Below, one piece after another: positions 36,481-48,500 of a DNA stretch of 64,000 nucleotides (positions are counted from its first letter, which is position 1; every line of letters starts with the position of its first letter). The notes beneath the pieces are model-generated. The model was not told the origin of the DNA. It searched no databases and worked only from the letters and a program-made list of their open reading frames with translations. The position numbers and the translations under genes were made by a program. Origin of the DNA: Pyrocephalus nanus (taxonomy: Eukaryota > Chordata > Aves > Passeriformes > Tyrannidae); assembly GCA_038380795.1 (NCBI GenBank), contig CM076269.1:4464001-4528000 (forward strand), read 5' to 3'.

Positions 36481-39400
36481 ACCTGTGCCAGATCTACAAC
36501 CTGACGCTGCTCTGCATGGAGGATTACGTGGTGGAGCCCCAGTCGGTGCAGTTCCTGGTGCAGCACGGCTTCGACTTCAACAAGCAGTACTCCCAGGGGA
36601 TCCCGTACCACAAGGGCAACGACAAGGTACAAACCCAGCTCAGGCTGCTGGGAGGGCACTGGCTGCCTCTGCTGCCGAGTGAGGACGGGCTCACACTGCA
36701 GCCCTGAGTGCAGCATTGTCCCTCTCCCCTCCCTGTTACTTCACAGCCAGGCTGTGGCTCGGTGCAGTTGCTTTTCCAAGTATTTGTGCCTGTGTTTGTT
36801 CAGAGCAGGTCTCAGCTGTGGGCAGTGTGATGCTGGCATGGGCTCTGAGGGCTCCCCAGGGTGCTGGCAGGTCGGGGTGCCGAGGCTCCCTGACTGATCC
36901 TTCCTCTTGCAGGGCAACGAGACCCAGAGCCAGGGCGTGCGGACGCTTTTCCTGGAGCTCATCCGGGCGAGGAAGCCACTTGTTCTCCACAACGGCCTGA
37001 TTGACCTGGTGTTCCTGTACCAGTGCTTCTACGCCCACCTCCCTGAGAGCCTGGGCACCTTCACTGCCGACCTCTCCGAGATGTTCCCGGCGGGAATTTA
37101 CGACACCAAATACGCTTCGGAGTTTGAGACGCGTTTTGTGGCGTCCTACCTGGAGTACGCCTACAAGAAGTGGTGAGCAGCACTCTGCTACTTGGAGCTC
37201 ACAGGGGGGAGTCGCTGTGTATTTGTTTTTCCAGGCAAGGAGGGCTGTGTCCTTTCACTGTCCCACTGCCACAGTGACTTGATCTGAGAACTAATTGAGT
37301 CACTGCCTGGCTCTGGTTCAGCAGTGTCACCAGGTCACAGCAGGAACACACATCCCCTAAGAACTCAGAGAGCAAATGAAACTAGGGCTGCCCTGCAGGG
37401 TCTGCTGGTTATGACTGTGTTTTGTGAGGGATGCTGCAATTTAAGGGTGGGTGCTCCCTGCACCTCCTGATGGTGACCAGCTCTGTCACACACACCTCCA
37501 GCCCGCTCCGAATCCCATCACTGCCTTCCAAGTGAGGGTTGTGCTCTTGTTCAGGACACCCATCTATGCTTTACAGTCTGGCCCCACATTCTGTAGTCCC
37601 CACACAATCTAAACAAGCCCCTGGCAGTGATGTACAGCCTCTGGAATCTCCAAAAAGCTCAGGTCGTGCTCTGTGCAGAGGAGAAATAGTATTTTTAGTG
37701 ACCGTTTTATCTCAGGAAATGCCACTTTGACAGGTCTGAAAACATTCAAGATGGCTGTTCCCAAAACATGGGAGTACTTTGTTTTGACAAGATAAAAATA
37801 CTTTTTAAGCTGACCTCTTGAATGTTTTAACCCACAATTCTATTTTCATGGACCCTTCCAGAGGTTTCAGGCCTTTAAACCACTTCCTGGGACAAAACAG
37901 AGATCAGATTCTTTTCTCATAAGATGGAAACCCTTTCCTTTTCTGCATTGCCCAGGTTCAACCTGCCTGGGTGGTGATGCCTCAATTTAAGGTGTTTTTA
38001 TTTTGTCCATTAACAGCATGGAGACTAACAGATATGTTGGTGCTCTTAGCATTTAAAATCAAACTAGGTGCCACCTTCTCCCATAGCTTCACCACAGACC
38101 ATGTTTTCCCTGTCTGTATATTAAGAAAAAACAACCTTTAAAAAAGCACAGAAACATCTACTTACTCAAGCTGCTCTCCCAGGATTGAATTCCTTTCCAG
38201 CAAGCCGTGGAGCTGGGATTCTGTGGAGAGCAGGGAGTTGGTGCTGGCTCCGAGCCATGGTCCTTTGGTGAGCTCCTCGCAGTAACTGTGTGCTCCTGTT
38301 TGTTCCAGCAAGAGGGAGAACTCCAAGCTGAAGGACTCCAGTGGGCAGCACCTCACCGTGGAGTTCTGCAACTACCCTGCCAACGTGTCCCGATACATCG
38401 ACTATCGCTGCTGCTCCCTGGAAGAGGAAAGCCACAACACAGGAGAGGGGAACAAGGTGCCTGTCTGTGAGAAATTTTCGGTAAGTAACCTGGATCCCAG
38501 GTTCCTTCATGGCTCTGTGGAAAGAGGCACACCTGGCTAGAGGAGGAAGGGGCAGGGAAGCACGTGGGAACTTCCCCTCGCTTGTTTTGCAGCTGAAGGA
38601 ATATTTCTGAGCTTCAGGTGGCTTCGTGACAGACAGGGCAATAACACAGTCTGCTTGGGAGGTGGGGAATTCTACAGGCTATGTTAGATGGAAAGATTCA
38701 GAAGGAGATTCTATTGCCCTAAACAGCAGGATGGTGTGAGTTACAGTACCCATTGCTTTTGGGGGAGGGATGCAAGTTCTGTATTAGTTTGGCTTGTCCT
38801 TCAAGCAAGAAATGCCACCTCTGCCCTCCCCTGTATCTTGATTAGACATGAGAAAAATGTTACCTGTCTGCAGCTTCTCTCTCTCTCTCCTTAGGCCTAT
38901 GGCTGGTGTCCAAAAGGGGTGAAGTGTCCACAGTCTCATAACATCGATCTCATCATCGATGAGGACGACAAGCTTTGGGAGAAGCGAAAGAAACGGAAGC
39001 ACAGGTGGAAACATCGGAAGAACACAAAAGCATCTGCAAAGGCGTTCCTGGAGGAAAGCTCAGGGGAAAAAATGGAGCAAGCTCAGAATGGGGAGGAGGG
39101 ACCACCACAGAAACAGAGCTGCTATGGGCCTGCAGCTGCTACAGAGCTGGCAGAGATTGTACCCAATGGAGAGGGCAGGCCACTGGAGGAGAACTCCATG
39201 GATGTGGAAACAGAGGTCAGCTCAAACACCAGCACACAGTGGGAAGAGAATCTGGGGAGCACTGAGGGAACTGCTGCCCAGGTAGCTGCTGCCCTGAGCC
39301 TTTCTGCCAAGGGCAATGCCTCTGACAGTGACCAAGTGGAGAGGAAGTCAGAGGTTCCTGCTGGGTTGGGCTCAGCCAGTCACCCAGACATCCCTGAGAC

Positions 39401-39692
39401 TGAAGCAGCAGGTGCTGCAGGAAAGGAAAAGGAAACCCGTGTCCCTCCTTCCCAGGGGGGCACACACCGAGCTGGCTTTGATGCCTTCATGACTGGCTAT
39501 ATCATGGCTTACGTCTGGATGCTCAAGCAAGGGAAAAACACAGACACTGGAGCAGGGCCCTGGTTGCCAGAGTGCCATAATAAACTGTACCTCAGCGGGA
39601 AAGTGGTGCCACTGCAAATTGTGAAGAGCTTGTTTTCTAAATCTTCCAAAGCCCACAGCGAGAAGATAAAGTTGGCCTGGGACAGTGCATAG
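35929..39692 (+). CDS. TOE1: TOE1, target of EGR1 (DEDD 3' exonuclease/deadenylase)
   Basis: A nuclear Cajal-body 3'-5' deadenylase that trims snRNA 3' ends. Seven coding exons, 546 aa: 35929-36042, 36120-36160, 36244-36340, 36468-36626, 36913-37172, 38309-38480 and 38895-39692; all GT-AG, phases close. The start [13 protein letters not shown] has a GCGGCCATGG Kozak. Visible DEDD residues are Asp37 and Glu39 (FVAVDTELSG), Asp168 ([12 protein letters not shown]) and Asp477 ([12 protein letters not shown]). A CCCH zinc finger spans 277-296 (C-X8-C-X5-C-X3-H), followed by a basic nuclear localisation run ([13 protein letters not shown]). The acidic, low-complexity insert between the zinc finger and the last DEDD motif is poorly conserved. 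The C-terminus [14 protein letters not shown] ... [11 protein letters not shown] matches mammalian TOE1 (about 510 aa). Confidence 0.96.
36183..36197 (+). repeat. Two telomere-type TTAGGG units in TOE1 intron 2
   Basis: GGGTTAGGGTTAGGG lies just past the exon 2 donor. Two units are too few to call a true interstitial telomere. Confidence 0.6.
37173..38308 (+). other. TOE1: TOE1 intron 5
   Basis: The largest TOE1 intron (1136 nt), from GTGAGC to TTTGTTCCAG. I see no exon, repeat or RNA gene inside it. Confidence 0.8.
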
Positions 39693-40022
39693 AGGTACAG
39701 AACTCCTCACTGAACTGAGCTTTTTTTCTCCCTTCAAGTTTTGAAGTCCTTTATTCCATCGCCAGAAAGGGAACAAGTTTCTTATTCTCGTTTGTTTTAA
39801 CATCTGACTGATTAAATTGCTCTCAGTTGGAGTTCCCGCTGTGTTCCTTAGCGGCATGTTGGGATGTGAAGGCAGAGGTGAGGCTGAAGGAAGGGGAGGA
39901 CAAATGCACCTTTGGTTGCAGCACATCCAGATGAGACCTTTTCTCCTACAGGAGGGAGGGGAAGGAGAAGGTTTCTCCCAGTGCCTGCTCTTCTGGGCAC
40001 TGTAACCCAGAGCAGAAAAAAA

Positions 40023-40028
40023 AATAAA
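40023..40028 (+). terminator. TOE1: TOE1 polyadenylation signal AATAAA
   Basis: AATAAA sits 331 nt past the TOE1 stop. A weaker ATTAAA at 39811-39816 could give a shorter 3'UTR. Confidence 0.65.
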
Positions 40029-40243
40029 ACCCCTTGTTTCTCATGAATTTAATAGTGAAATACTATTAAGATGCAGGTGAGAAATAACACTGACTAAGGA
40101 TGATTCCTTGTTTATAATTCACTGAGTAATAGCAAATATAATTTCAAGCCAGGTATTAATGGCATTCATAGCTTATGTAAGCATTCAAGCCAGCTTTCTC
40201 AACCTAGTCCTCTTAATGACAAGACTCAGGCCTTGATTTCATT

Positions 40244-43200
40244 TTTATTTTGAAAGCAAGTTGGGAAAGTTTACAAAACCTGACCAAGAAAAAAATTATG
40301 AAAATATTTAACTGGATTCATCTTTGGTTACTTCTTATTGCAGTTCCAATAAAACATACACCATTTCTATAGTTCAAAAAAGTCAGAAGGTCAATCAACA
40401 TAAAAACAAGACGTGCTTTCTTTACATATTCATAAATATCCGCAATATTAGAAAAGTTGTTTCGCAAAGATTTCTTTTTCTGGCAGTGTTAACTTACTAT
40501 TATACACAGGCTACAAACCTCTTCCTAAGCCTTTAATTACAAGTTGAGCTATTTACAGACTGCAAAATATTAAGACGTAAAACTCCTTCATAAATACGAA
40601 AATAGATCATCTCGCAAAGGTCTTTATACTTAATCAAATATCTGGCTGCCCCTCCTCCCCAAAAAAAAAAACAAAAAACCCAAACAAAAAAAAACAAACT
40701 CAAAAGGTTATTTGTTTTGCATAGAAATGTAGTGACATGCAATATAAACAATAGCATTAAGTGCAAACAGGAATTATTCAAGTGTCTTTAGTTGTACTGG
40801 CAAAAAATACCAATGTTCTGTTACACATAATACATCAATGCCTCTCCAACAAGTACGAGTCTGCTGCAGCCCCCTGGCTGAGCTGCTTTGGAAGGGCAGC
40901 AATTCACATGCATTCTCTGGGCTGCGTTTCATCAACCTGCAACCACAACAAAAATAGCTTATAACAGACATCTAAACGAATTCAATGCAGGAAGATTTAA
41001 AGTGAATTTAAAACACCTTTGATCTCCGTGGAGAGTCCACGTGAACACCGTGGAGTCAAAATCGCGGTAAAATCCAATCGCAATAAAACTCTGTAAAACA
41101 AGGAGTTGGCCAACCACACGTTCAAATTTGTGTTCATCAGCAGCTGTCAGAAAATGGCCCCCTTTGACAAAAAGCAACCTCAGGTAGGCAGAAAAACCTA
41201 AGAGCAGTTACTAGGTGCAACCTAAACACAGCTTTACACAACCTAAGGGGTGAGATGCAGCGAGTTCCAACTGCATCCACACCCTTGGAAATGCTGGGTT
41301 TCAGCAACCACTCTGCAATTCTTAAAAATTACTTCTTACTCCAGTTTAGTACACATGCCCCCTTCCCATGCAGACCAAGAATCCAGGAAAGGCCTGAACT
41401 GCTAGTCCTTGGCCTTTCTGACATCTCCACCTCAGTACAAAGAGCCAGAAAAGTCGACAGACGTGCCCACTGCGTGTCAGCTGGTTGTGCTTAGAGCGGA
41501 CATTTAAGAAAATAAACCTTTAGCCGTGCTGCTTTGTAAGAGCTGCTCAGGGCAGGGAAACATTGTAGGAACGGTGTAAGAGAAGGGATGAGGTCACTGC
41601 AATGGGTGCCACAGAAGGCAACAGGCTTTGTGATGAGGTGTCAGCTGACAGCCAGGGCTCCTGGGAGCCACAGGGCAGCCAGAGGTGTGCGTGTGCTCTC
41701 TGATGAGGCTGCAGGCTGCTCTAGGATGCTGGGCAGCTTCCCTCAGCCTGGTGATCCAAAAGTAAACTACTCATTATTGCCTTTTTTTTTTTTTTTTTTG
41801 TCTGATGTCACGCGCCTAAATGCATCTTGTGACAACAGAAGCTGGTGCTGAGGGTTTCCCTCCCAGAAGATTACAATTGTATCAAAGATAAAAGTATTAA
41901 AAAAAAAAAGAAAGGAAGAAAAAGCAAGCAGGCACAAGGCAGGCAACTCTGGCAATTGAGTTCTGCTGTTTCTCTGTCCTTAAAGGAAGTTACAAACAAC
42001 ACAGTGCCAGCTGTACAAGCTGGTCTGCACTCTGCAGACACGATACAGAATCCAGACTACCCTACAGATCAGCACCTTCAAGAGGCAGAGAGGTGTGGGC
42101 CAAAAGGGGTGATCTAAGTGAGCACAGGCATTTTCAAACTGCCAACAGCTGCCTAATCTGGATGGACTGTGCTAAGTAACTCAGCAACATCGGATTTCTC
42201 ATTGAATTCGTTGCAGCCACTGCAAAGGGAGAACTGCTGCTCAGGTTAACACACACTTCACAAGAGAGAGTCATAATTGTAACTCATGGAATAATTACCT
42301 ACACCTCTGGAAAGATAAAGAACTAAGGCTTTCTCCATCCTGTCTTTGAGATGGGAGAAGAGTAGAAATAGTCTGGCTTCCATCAGAGCCTAGCTTACAT
42401 TATCTATCCTTACAAGAGAGCAGGAAGAGAGAGAGTGTAACAGGCTACCTGGATGAAGTTCTGGACTCTGCTGCGCCACCATCTGCTCAGCAGGCATGCA
42501 ATGCATACCTCACTTAGGAATGATAATATAGGTTAAAAAAAACCCCATAAAATAAAATCCCATATTGTTGGGACGGTGGTAGTGGAAAAGGGCAGGATGG
42601 TGCACAGGCGTGGTCACAGAACGAGCTTTCCCCACGCATCGTGCCCCAGAGCGGGGATCACCAATGCTGGGTCCAGCAAGCAGCATTAAAGCTCAGGTTG
42701 CTGCTTCTTTCACATGTACCTGCTGGTGAAGGGAAGTAAAGACAAAAAAAAAAAAAAAATCAAGAAAAAAAAGGATCATGCTATTCAGTGATAGGAGAAG
42801 CCAAAAAAGGACAGCAGCTTCTTTCCATAGAGGGGAAAAAAACCCAGTTAATTTGGGACAAGCTGATTTTCTTTAGTTTGACAATTGAAAACCCTCCTGT
42901 GAGTCATCCTCTCTAAGAGCACTTGTGTGGCCACAACACTGCTGGCAACTTCCCCTGAGCAGGGGACCACTGTCCTCTGTCAAGCAGCTGGTTTTAAGTG
43001 AGGAGCCATCATTACTGCAGTGGAATCAGTGAGATGGGATGTCATACCAGAGAGGGAGGTGAATGTGACCCTACTAGCTTAGTGGTAATAGTTGTGATGT
43101 AGCTATTGTATTTAAAGATTCTGCAGAAACAGATCATGATGTTCATTCAGCTATTCAGAGATAAGAGCACATCCCCCCCACCCCCCCCCAAAAAAGAGCT

Positions 43201-44057
43201 CAGTACAACTGTTACTCTTAGGGGCAGTTTCTTCAGAAGCCCAGAAATCACAATGCCTGGAATATGGCTCTCTGTGCCCTGGGCAAATCATCCTCCACAT
43301 TTGGGCTGAGGTACATGAAGAGCTGTACAAGGAGGAGAGCTTCCCTGCACTAATGCATTAAACACCATTACCAAATCCCAGGGAACAGATTCTTCTTGTT
43401 AATTGCAAAGTATTTGTCATGTGACTCAGCCTGCAGATTGTGACCAGCATGAGGGGTTTTGTTTTTGCTGCTTTTGAAAGAAGAGCTTGTTTAATGCTGC
43501 AACAGCATTCACAGCAGCTCTGGAACCAGAGAGCATTCCTATCTGCTCAACAGAGCTCTGAAAGACCTCTGTGCCTGTTTCTAAAACAGAGGCTCCGACT
43601 CACGTGCACTGCTGCAGAATGTTAATGAAAAATCTGCAGTGGCTTAGAGCTGCTGGTCAGTCAGAGAAAGAGGGAAAACCTAAGGGTCATTCTTTCTACT
43701 CTACATGGAGCTTAAGGCCTTGAAATACTCCATGCTGGAAATCCAGGTCAAACTGTTTACGTGGTGCCTGCTCTGGCTACTGCCTCTTGGAAAGGCTGTG
43801 GGGCTCACACCGCCATTCTGGCTGGAGTAGTTCCCCCTCCTAATGTAAATCAGGAACGGGAATAAGCACAGTTTGAAATAAAGTTTTATAAAATAATCAG
43901 TCTCTCCAGACACTGTCTGCAGCAATCTGTTTGACAGGCAGCTCCCACCGTCTGCTGAGTCTCTTTCAAATGTGAGGCCCGGCACTAGAGGAAAACAGAG
44001 TTTAAGCAACTGGGAACAACTGTTTTCTCAAGGACATGTTTGGTTTGAGCCCTCTCT
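40244..44057 (-). other. TESK2: Probable TESK2 3'UTR
   Basis: Below the TESK2 stop codon (44058-44060) no other gene is visible before the TOE1 3' end. A minus-strand AATAAA (plus TTTATT) at 40244-40249 is a candidate distal polyadenylation signal; ATTAAA variants at 40532-40537 and 43490-43495 would give shorter ends. A run of 18 T lies at 41782-41799. The true 3' end cannot be fixed by reading. Confidence 0.45.
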
Positions 44058-45500
44058 TCATATGTCACAAGTTGACTCTGTGCTGCCACTTGCTGAGATG
44101 TTGGAGGAGGTCTGTGGCAACAGGGCAGGACTGTCCCCATCCTGTTCCCTGAAGGGCCACGCCTCTCTCTTCAGCTCGTTGGAAGGACTAACACTGAACA
44201 GAGGCTTTGTGGACTCTACCAGAGTAATTTTCAGTAGATCATCTTCCACCTCCATCTCTTCAGAAGGGAGACAACCTGCAAACACTTGTGAGGAGCCGTG
44301 TCCCTCAGAGTTCACTGAATTCTCAACTGGGAGCTTTTTGTAAGACAGAGGCTCAGGCTGGGCCAGCACTAATGGTTGGTTCCGTGCTGGAGCTCCACAC
44401 GTGTTCTCAACAAGGCAAAACCCATTTTCCTCCTGGGCCACAGGCCCATCTGAACAGTCCATATCCTCTTCTTGACCTGGTGCAAGAAGAAATTCTGGTC
44501 TGTGAGGCTTGGCGTGAAAGGGGGGAATCTCTGACACACCGTATTTGCTGCTGCTCAGGAGTTTTTGCCGAACCTCCGCGCCAAGCTGGGCTGGGTCACA
44601 CCTGCCAACGGTTGAAGACAGTCCTCCAAACAGGCCATATTCCTTGTGTGGCAATTCAGGAGAGAGCGGGAGCGATCTGCATCTCCTCCCAGGAAGCAGG
44701 GAAAATTCCTGCCAGTCTGCGCTGTATGCCTGCCGGAAGTGGGACTGGCTGGCTTTCAGCCCCCCGCCTGCCTCTGGAGAGTACAAGTCAAACACGAGGG
44801 AAATCACAGACTTGCTCGGCATGTCAAAGAATTTGATCTTCCCCCCCTTGAGATCCTCCCGGGCACTGAAGGGATTCACTTTCCGGCCTAAGCCTTTGTT
44901 TGGTGTGTAATAGGGGTCCTGCACGTTTATCTTCCTGGAAGGCTTGCGGGAGAAGATATCCGACTGGCTGCGCGACAGCCAGATATTCCGACGTGGACGG
45001 GGTGACTTGGGTGGGATCTTGTCATCCAAGGAACTCAAACGTTTCACTCCTGGTCCTTTCTCAATTGATCCTGAGTAGAAAAAGAGAAATACTCTTAGCT
45101 AAGAGAAGCTCTATGGAGCTGTATGTCTGCTCACTCACAGAGCCTTCACGACAGCTGTAAAGAAAAAAAGCTGCATTTCTGATGTTCCAAACTATCTTCC
45201 ATAAGCACGATTCTAGATTTATTGTCCTGGCTTCCAGCAGAGGTTGCCCAAGATCTGTTGGTGATACTGGCCATCAAACAGAACAAGTACAAAACTGAGC
45301 TGCCAAAGGAACTGGGACTTTTTCACCCTGACAGAAAAAGTCAAAGACCAAAATAAATGCCCCTCCTGGTACCATGCAGATTTGAATTAAGTCCATCACA
45401 GGCTTCATTCAGTACATTATCCAACACAAAACTAGGGATATATGAGGGTTTGACCCTCATGAATAGGAGTTTTGAAGTTCTTTATATGCATGTGTATTTG

Positions 45501-45534
<34 letters not shown>

Positions 45535-48500
45535 AATAAAGCTGTATTACTAGAACAGGTTGGGAAAATGGTAGATGCTAACTCTGAGTGTTTGGAACAT
45601 GCATCTGCCACTGGCTCTCAAGGTGCCTTTGAAGAGCTGTGTTAGAGCCCTAACAAATGAAAATAAAGAAGTGATATCTCCTTTTGATTACCATTTCCAG
45701 AATAAGCACATATGGATTTTCACTTTCCCCTCCAAATACTGCCACAGTTTAGACTGCAGTCATTCCATGTAGGAAAGACTATAAAAGTCAAAGAACAGCA
45801 TGAAACACTTCAAGAAGTACTTGTTTTGTACATGTACTCCAAGGGGAGAATGCCAGAAATATGAAAAAAGAAAAACCCAACACAAAAAAAAAAAAAAAAA
45901 AATTTTCCTTTTTTAACTGACACCTCTTTTAGATGCTTTCCAGGTGTGGGAGAACCACCACATGCATTAACTCTATGTGGTTTGAACTAGAGAATAATTA
46001 TTGCAATCTAAAACCACATTACAGATTGATGGCTATGGAAATGTGTTGCATATTTATATATACACAAAACATGAGAAACTGTTTTTACTGTACTCTAAGT
46101 TCCCAATGCCACAAGTGCACTAATATAAGAGACACCCAAGTCAGAATATGGCCCAGGCTACCAGAGTTTGCTCCCCACACCAGGTGGCACCAGACAGCTT
46201 TAGAGAAAACCTTTCAAGGCCAGCATTCCCCAGCAGACCTGGGATTCATCTTTTCCCATCTTTCAGAGTATTTCTAGGTACTTTCTAATACTCTTGCATC
46301 TTCTGTGCTCTTCCTCCTGAAGGAATTTAAGAAGCTTCTAAACATTACATGTAACATACACCAAAGGAATTAAGCATACGCACTAAGTAGGGCAGGGATA
46401 AATAAAAAGTTGATGGATTTTCATATACTGTTAGCAACTTACAAAACCATTCCCAAATAAACTCTGAATTTCCCCTCAAGAGCTTGTGGGCAAAACCTTA
46501 TGAGGCACTTTAGGATACAGCTGTTTTTTCCCCAAAGGACACTCTGCAGCTTAAAGTACACAGCATTGCTCCAGAATCCTTTTCAAGGTTCACGTAAATT
46601 TTCATAAGGTGTAAATAACTGCATAAATAGCTGAAATCCCAGGTTTCGAAATATGAAGCACTGTACCCTCTTGCTGTCACCATGCAACAATGTTTGTACA
46701 ACAGACACTTGCCTTTTGGTTTTCTCTCACTGTTGTCAAGGTTCAAGAACTTTCTCTCTCGCTCCGAGTCCTCATTTCTCAGGCGGTTTAACATCTCCTC
46801 CAGTGTTTTGACAATATCAGCAAATGAAGGACGCAACTTCGGATCCATCTGTGAATGCAAACAAATCAGATAAGCTCATGTGGGTTTGTCCATGCTATTC
46901 TGCTTACACACAGTGGACAGACAGAGGGACAATCTGAAGAAACCAAGGAAATTCAAGACGGTTTTAAGTGTGTTATCATTCACAAAGTGGCATTTCTGTC
47001 TGTTATTCTTCTCACATTTAATTATCAAGTTGTAAACATTATAAGCAGAGGATGAATTTTAAAACTGACAAGGTGGGAATCTGTCAGATTCATGGCTTGT
47101 GATGGGGCTTTGTTTGTTTTGAACAGCTTGAATAGTTCAAGATTTCTTTCTGGACTCTGGTTATCAGACAGAGATTATGTACCAATGTTGTTTCAAAAGG
47201 GTTACACAGAGCAACATGGCTATGCCATCCTTTAAAAGTTTGTAATTCTTCCATCATCTCCTTGTGGCTTTAATTAAAACCCACCTAAATGGCATTGCTG
47301 AAAATGCATTTTTCCATCTGTAATCAGCCTTACCACTTGATGTACTAGTCTGTCTTATAAGGAAGCAAGATTGGTTTATATAATTTGACCAAGTAATATA
47401 TATTAGAAAAAAAAAAAACAACTCAGGTAAAATATTCCCCCTGTATCAGTCTGAATTTCTCAGTATGTATTTAATTATTCACTCTAGTAAAATTGAAACA
47501 CTAAGCAAAGTCCAGCACTAAAATTGAACTGCAGGCCAAGAGTTTAATTTAAGATAGTAATTTAGAAGGCATTTTATAATTTTGAACATTGACCCTGTAT
47601 ATATGTCACAGGTTTAACTACTGTAGGTGTATCTAATTCAGCAGCTGAAAGTTACCTCATTACAGTAATAACAAAATATTCTGCTTGACCTGATTCCTGT
47701 TTCCAGCCTTCTAAAGGCTTTTTCAGAGTGGGCAAGCCCAGACAGATCTCACCTCTGCAATGGGAACAGTGGTGCTTTTGTGCACAACAAACCTCCCAGA
47801 CCTCCCTCGTACTGCCCTGCAGGTCCTACGAGATGGATCTTCCTGAAAAGAACTGGTCTGATCAGCAGTGCCAGAACACCTTCCAGCAACACAGGGTGAA
47901 GGGCTAAAAACTCACATGTACAGTAATAAAACCCAACCAGACAAATCGCACTTGAAGAGCTCAAGAGCAAGCAAGAAAGTTGTTCTAATGCAGCAGCAGC
48001 TGGAATTTCCTGGCACTGGAAAACATTTTTCTGCTTTCCCTGTTTCACTGAAAGAGTAGGGCAGGGGCAACACTGAAGCACATGCTGTACTCTGACAAAC
48101 TTACTAATTTGGGAAGCTTAAGGAGCTGTTGCAAGCTACAGGAAGTTAGAGGAAGTAAAAGGGGCTCTCTGGCTATTTTAATTTGTGCTAGGTAAGATCC
48201 AGGACAAAGGCACCAATGGAAAAGTTACTCAGAGCAGCATTTGTCTCTTCCATCCCTGAGCAGTCCACATTCTGCTCAAATGGAATAAAAGATTCTTCCT
48301 CAAGGCAGCAGTTGCCCACAGCTCAGCTCGTGATGGTAAACTTTTTGCATTATCATTTATGATTATGTTTATTAAGTATTCACATAAATAGGCTTATAGT
48401 TGTTGGGGAGTACCTTGAAGGTACTTATTTAAAAAATCCCACACTTTATAACAGCAAATTAAAGGCATTTTAATCCATAATTCATACATGTCACTTTTTA

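Noticed and set aside
41845..42117. Lysine-rich 90-codon plus-strand frame in the TESK2 3'UTR
   Set aside because: Produced by an A-run; no conservation or domain evident.
44058..45047. A complete 329-aa protein beginning at 45047
   Set aside because: The first codon is GTG, not ATG, and the sequence is the last exon of TESK2, entered in phase from 45070.
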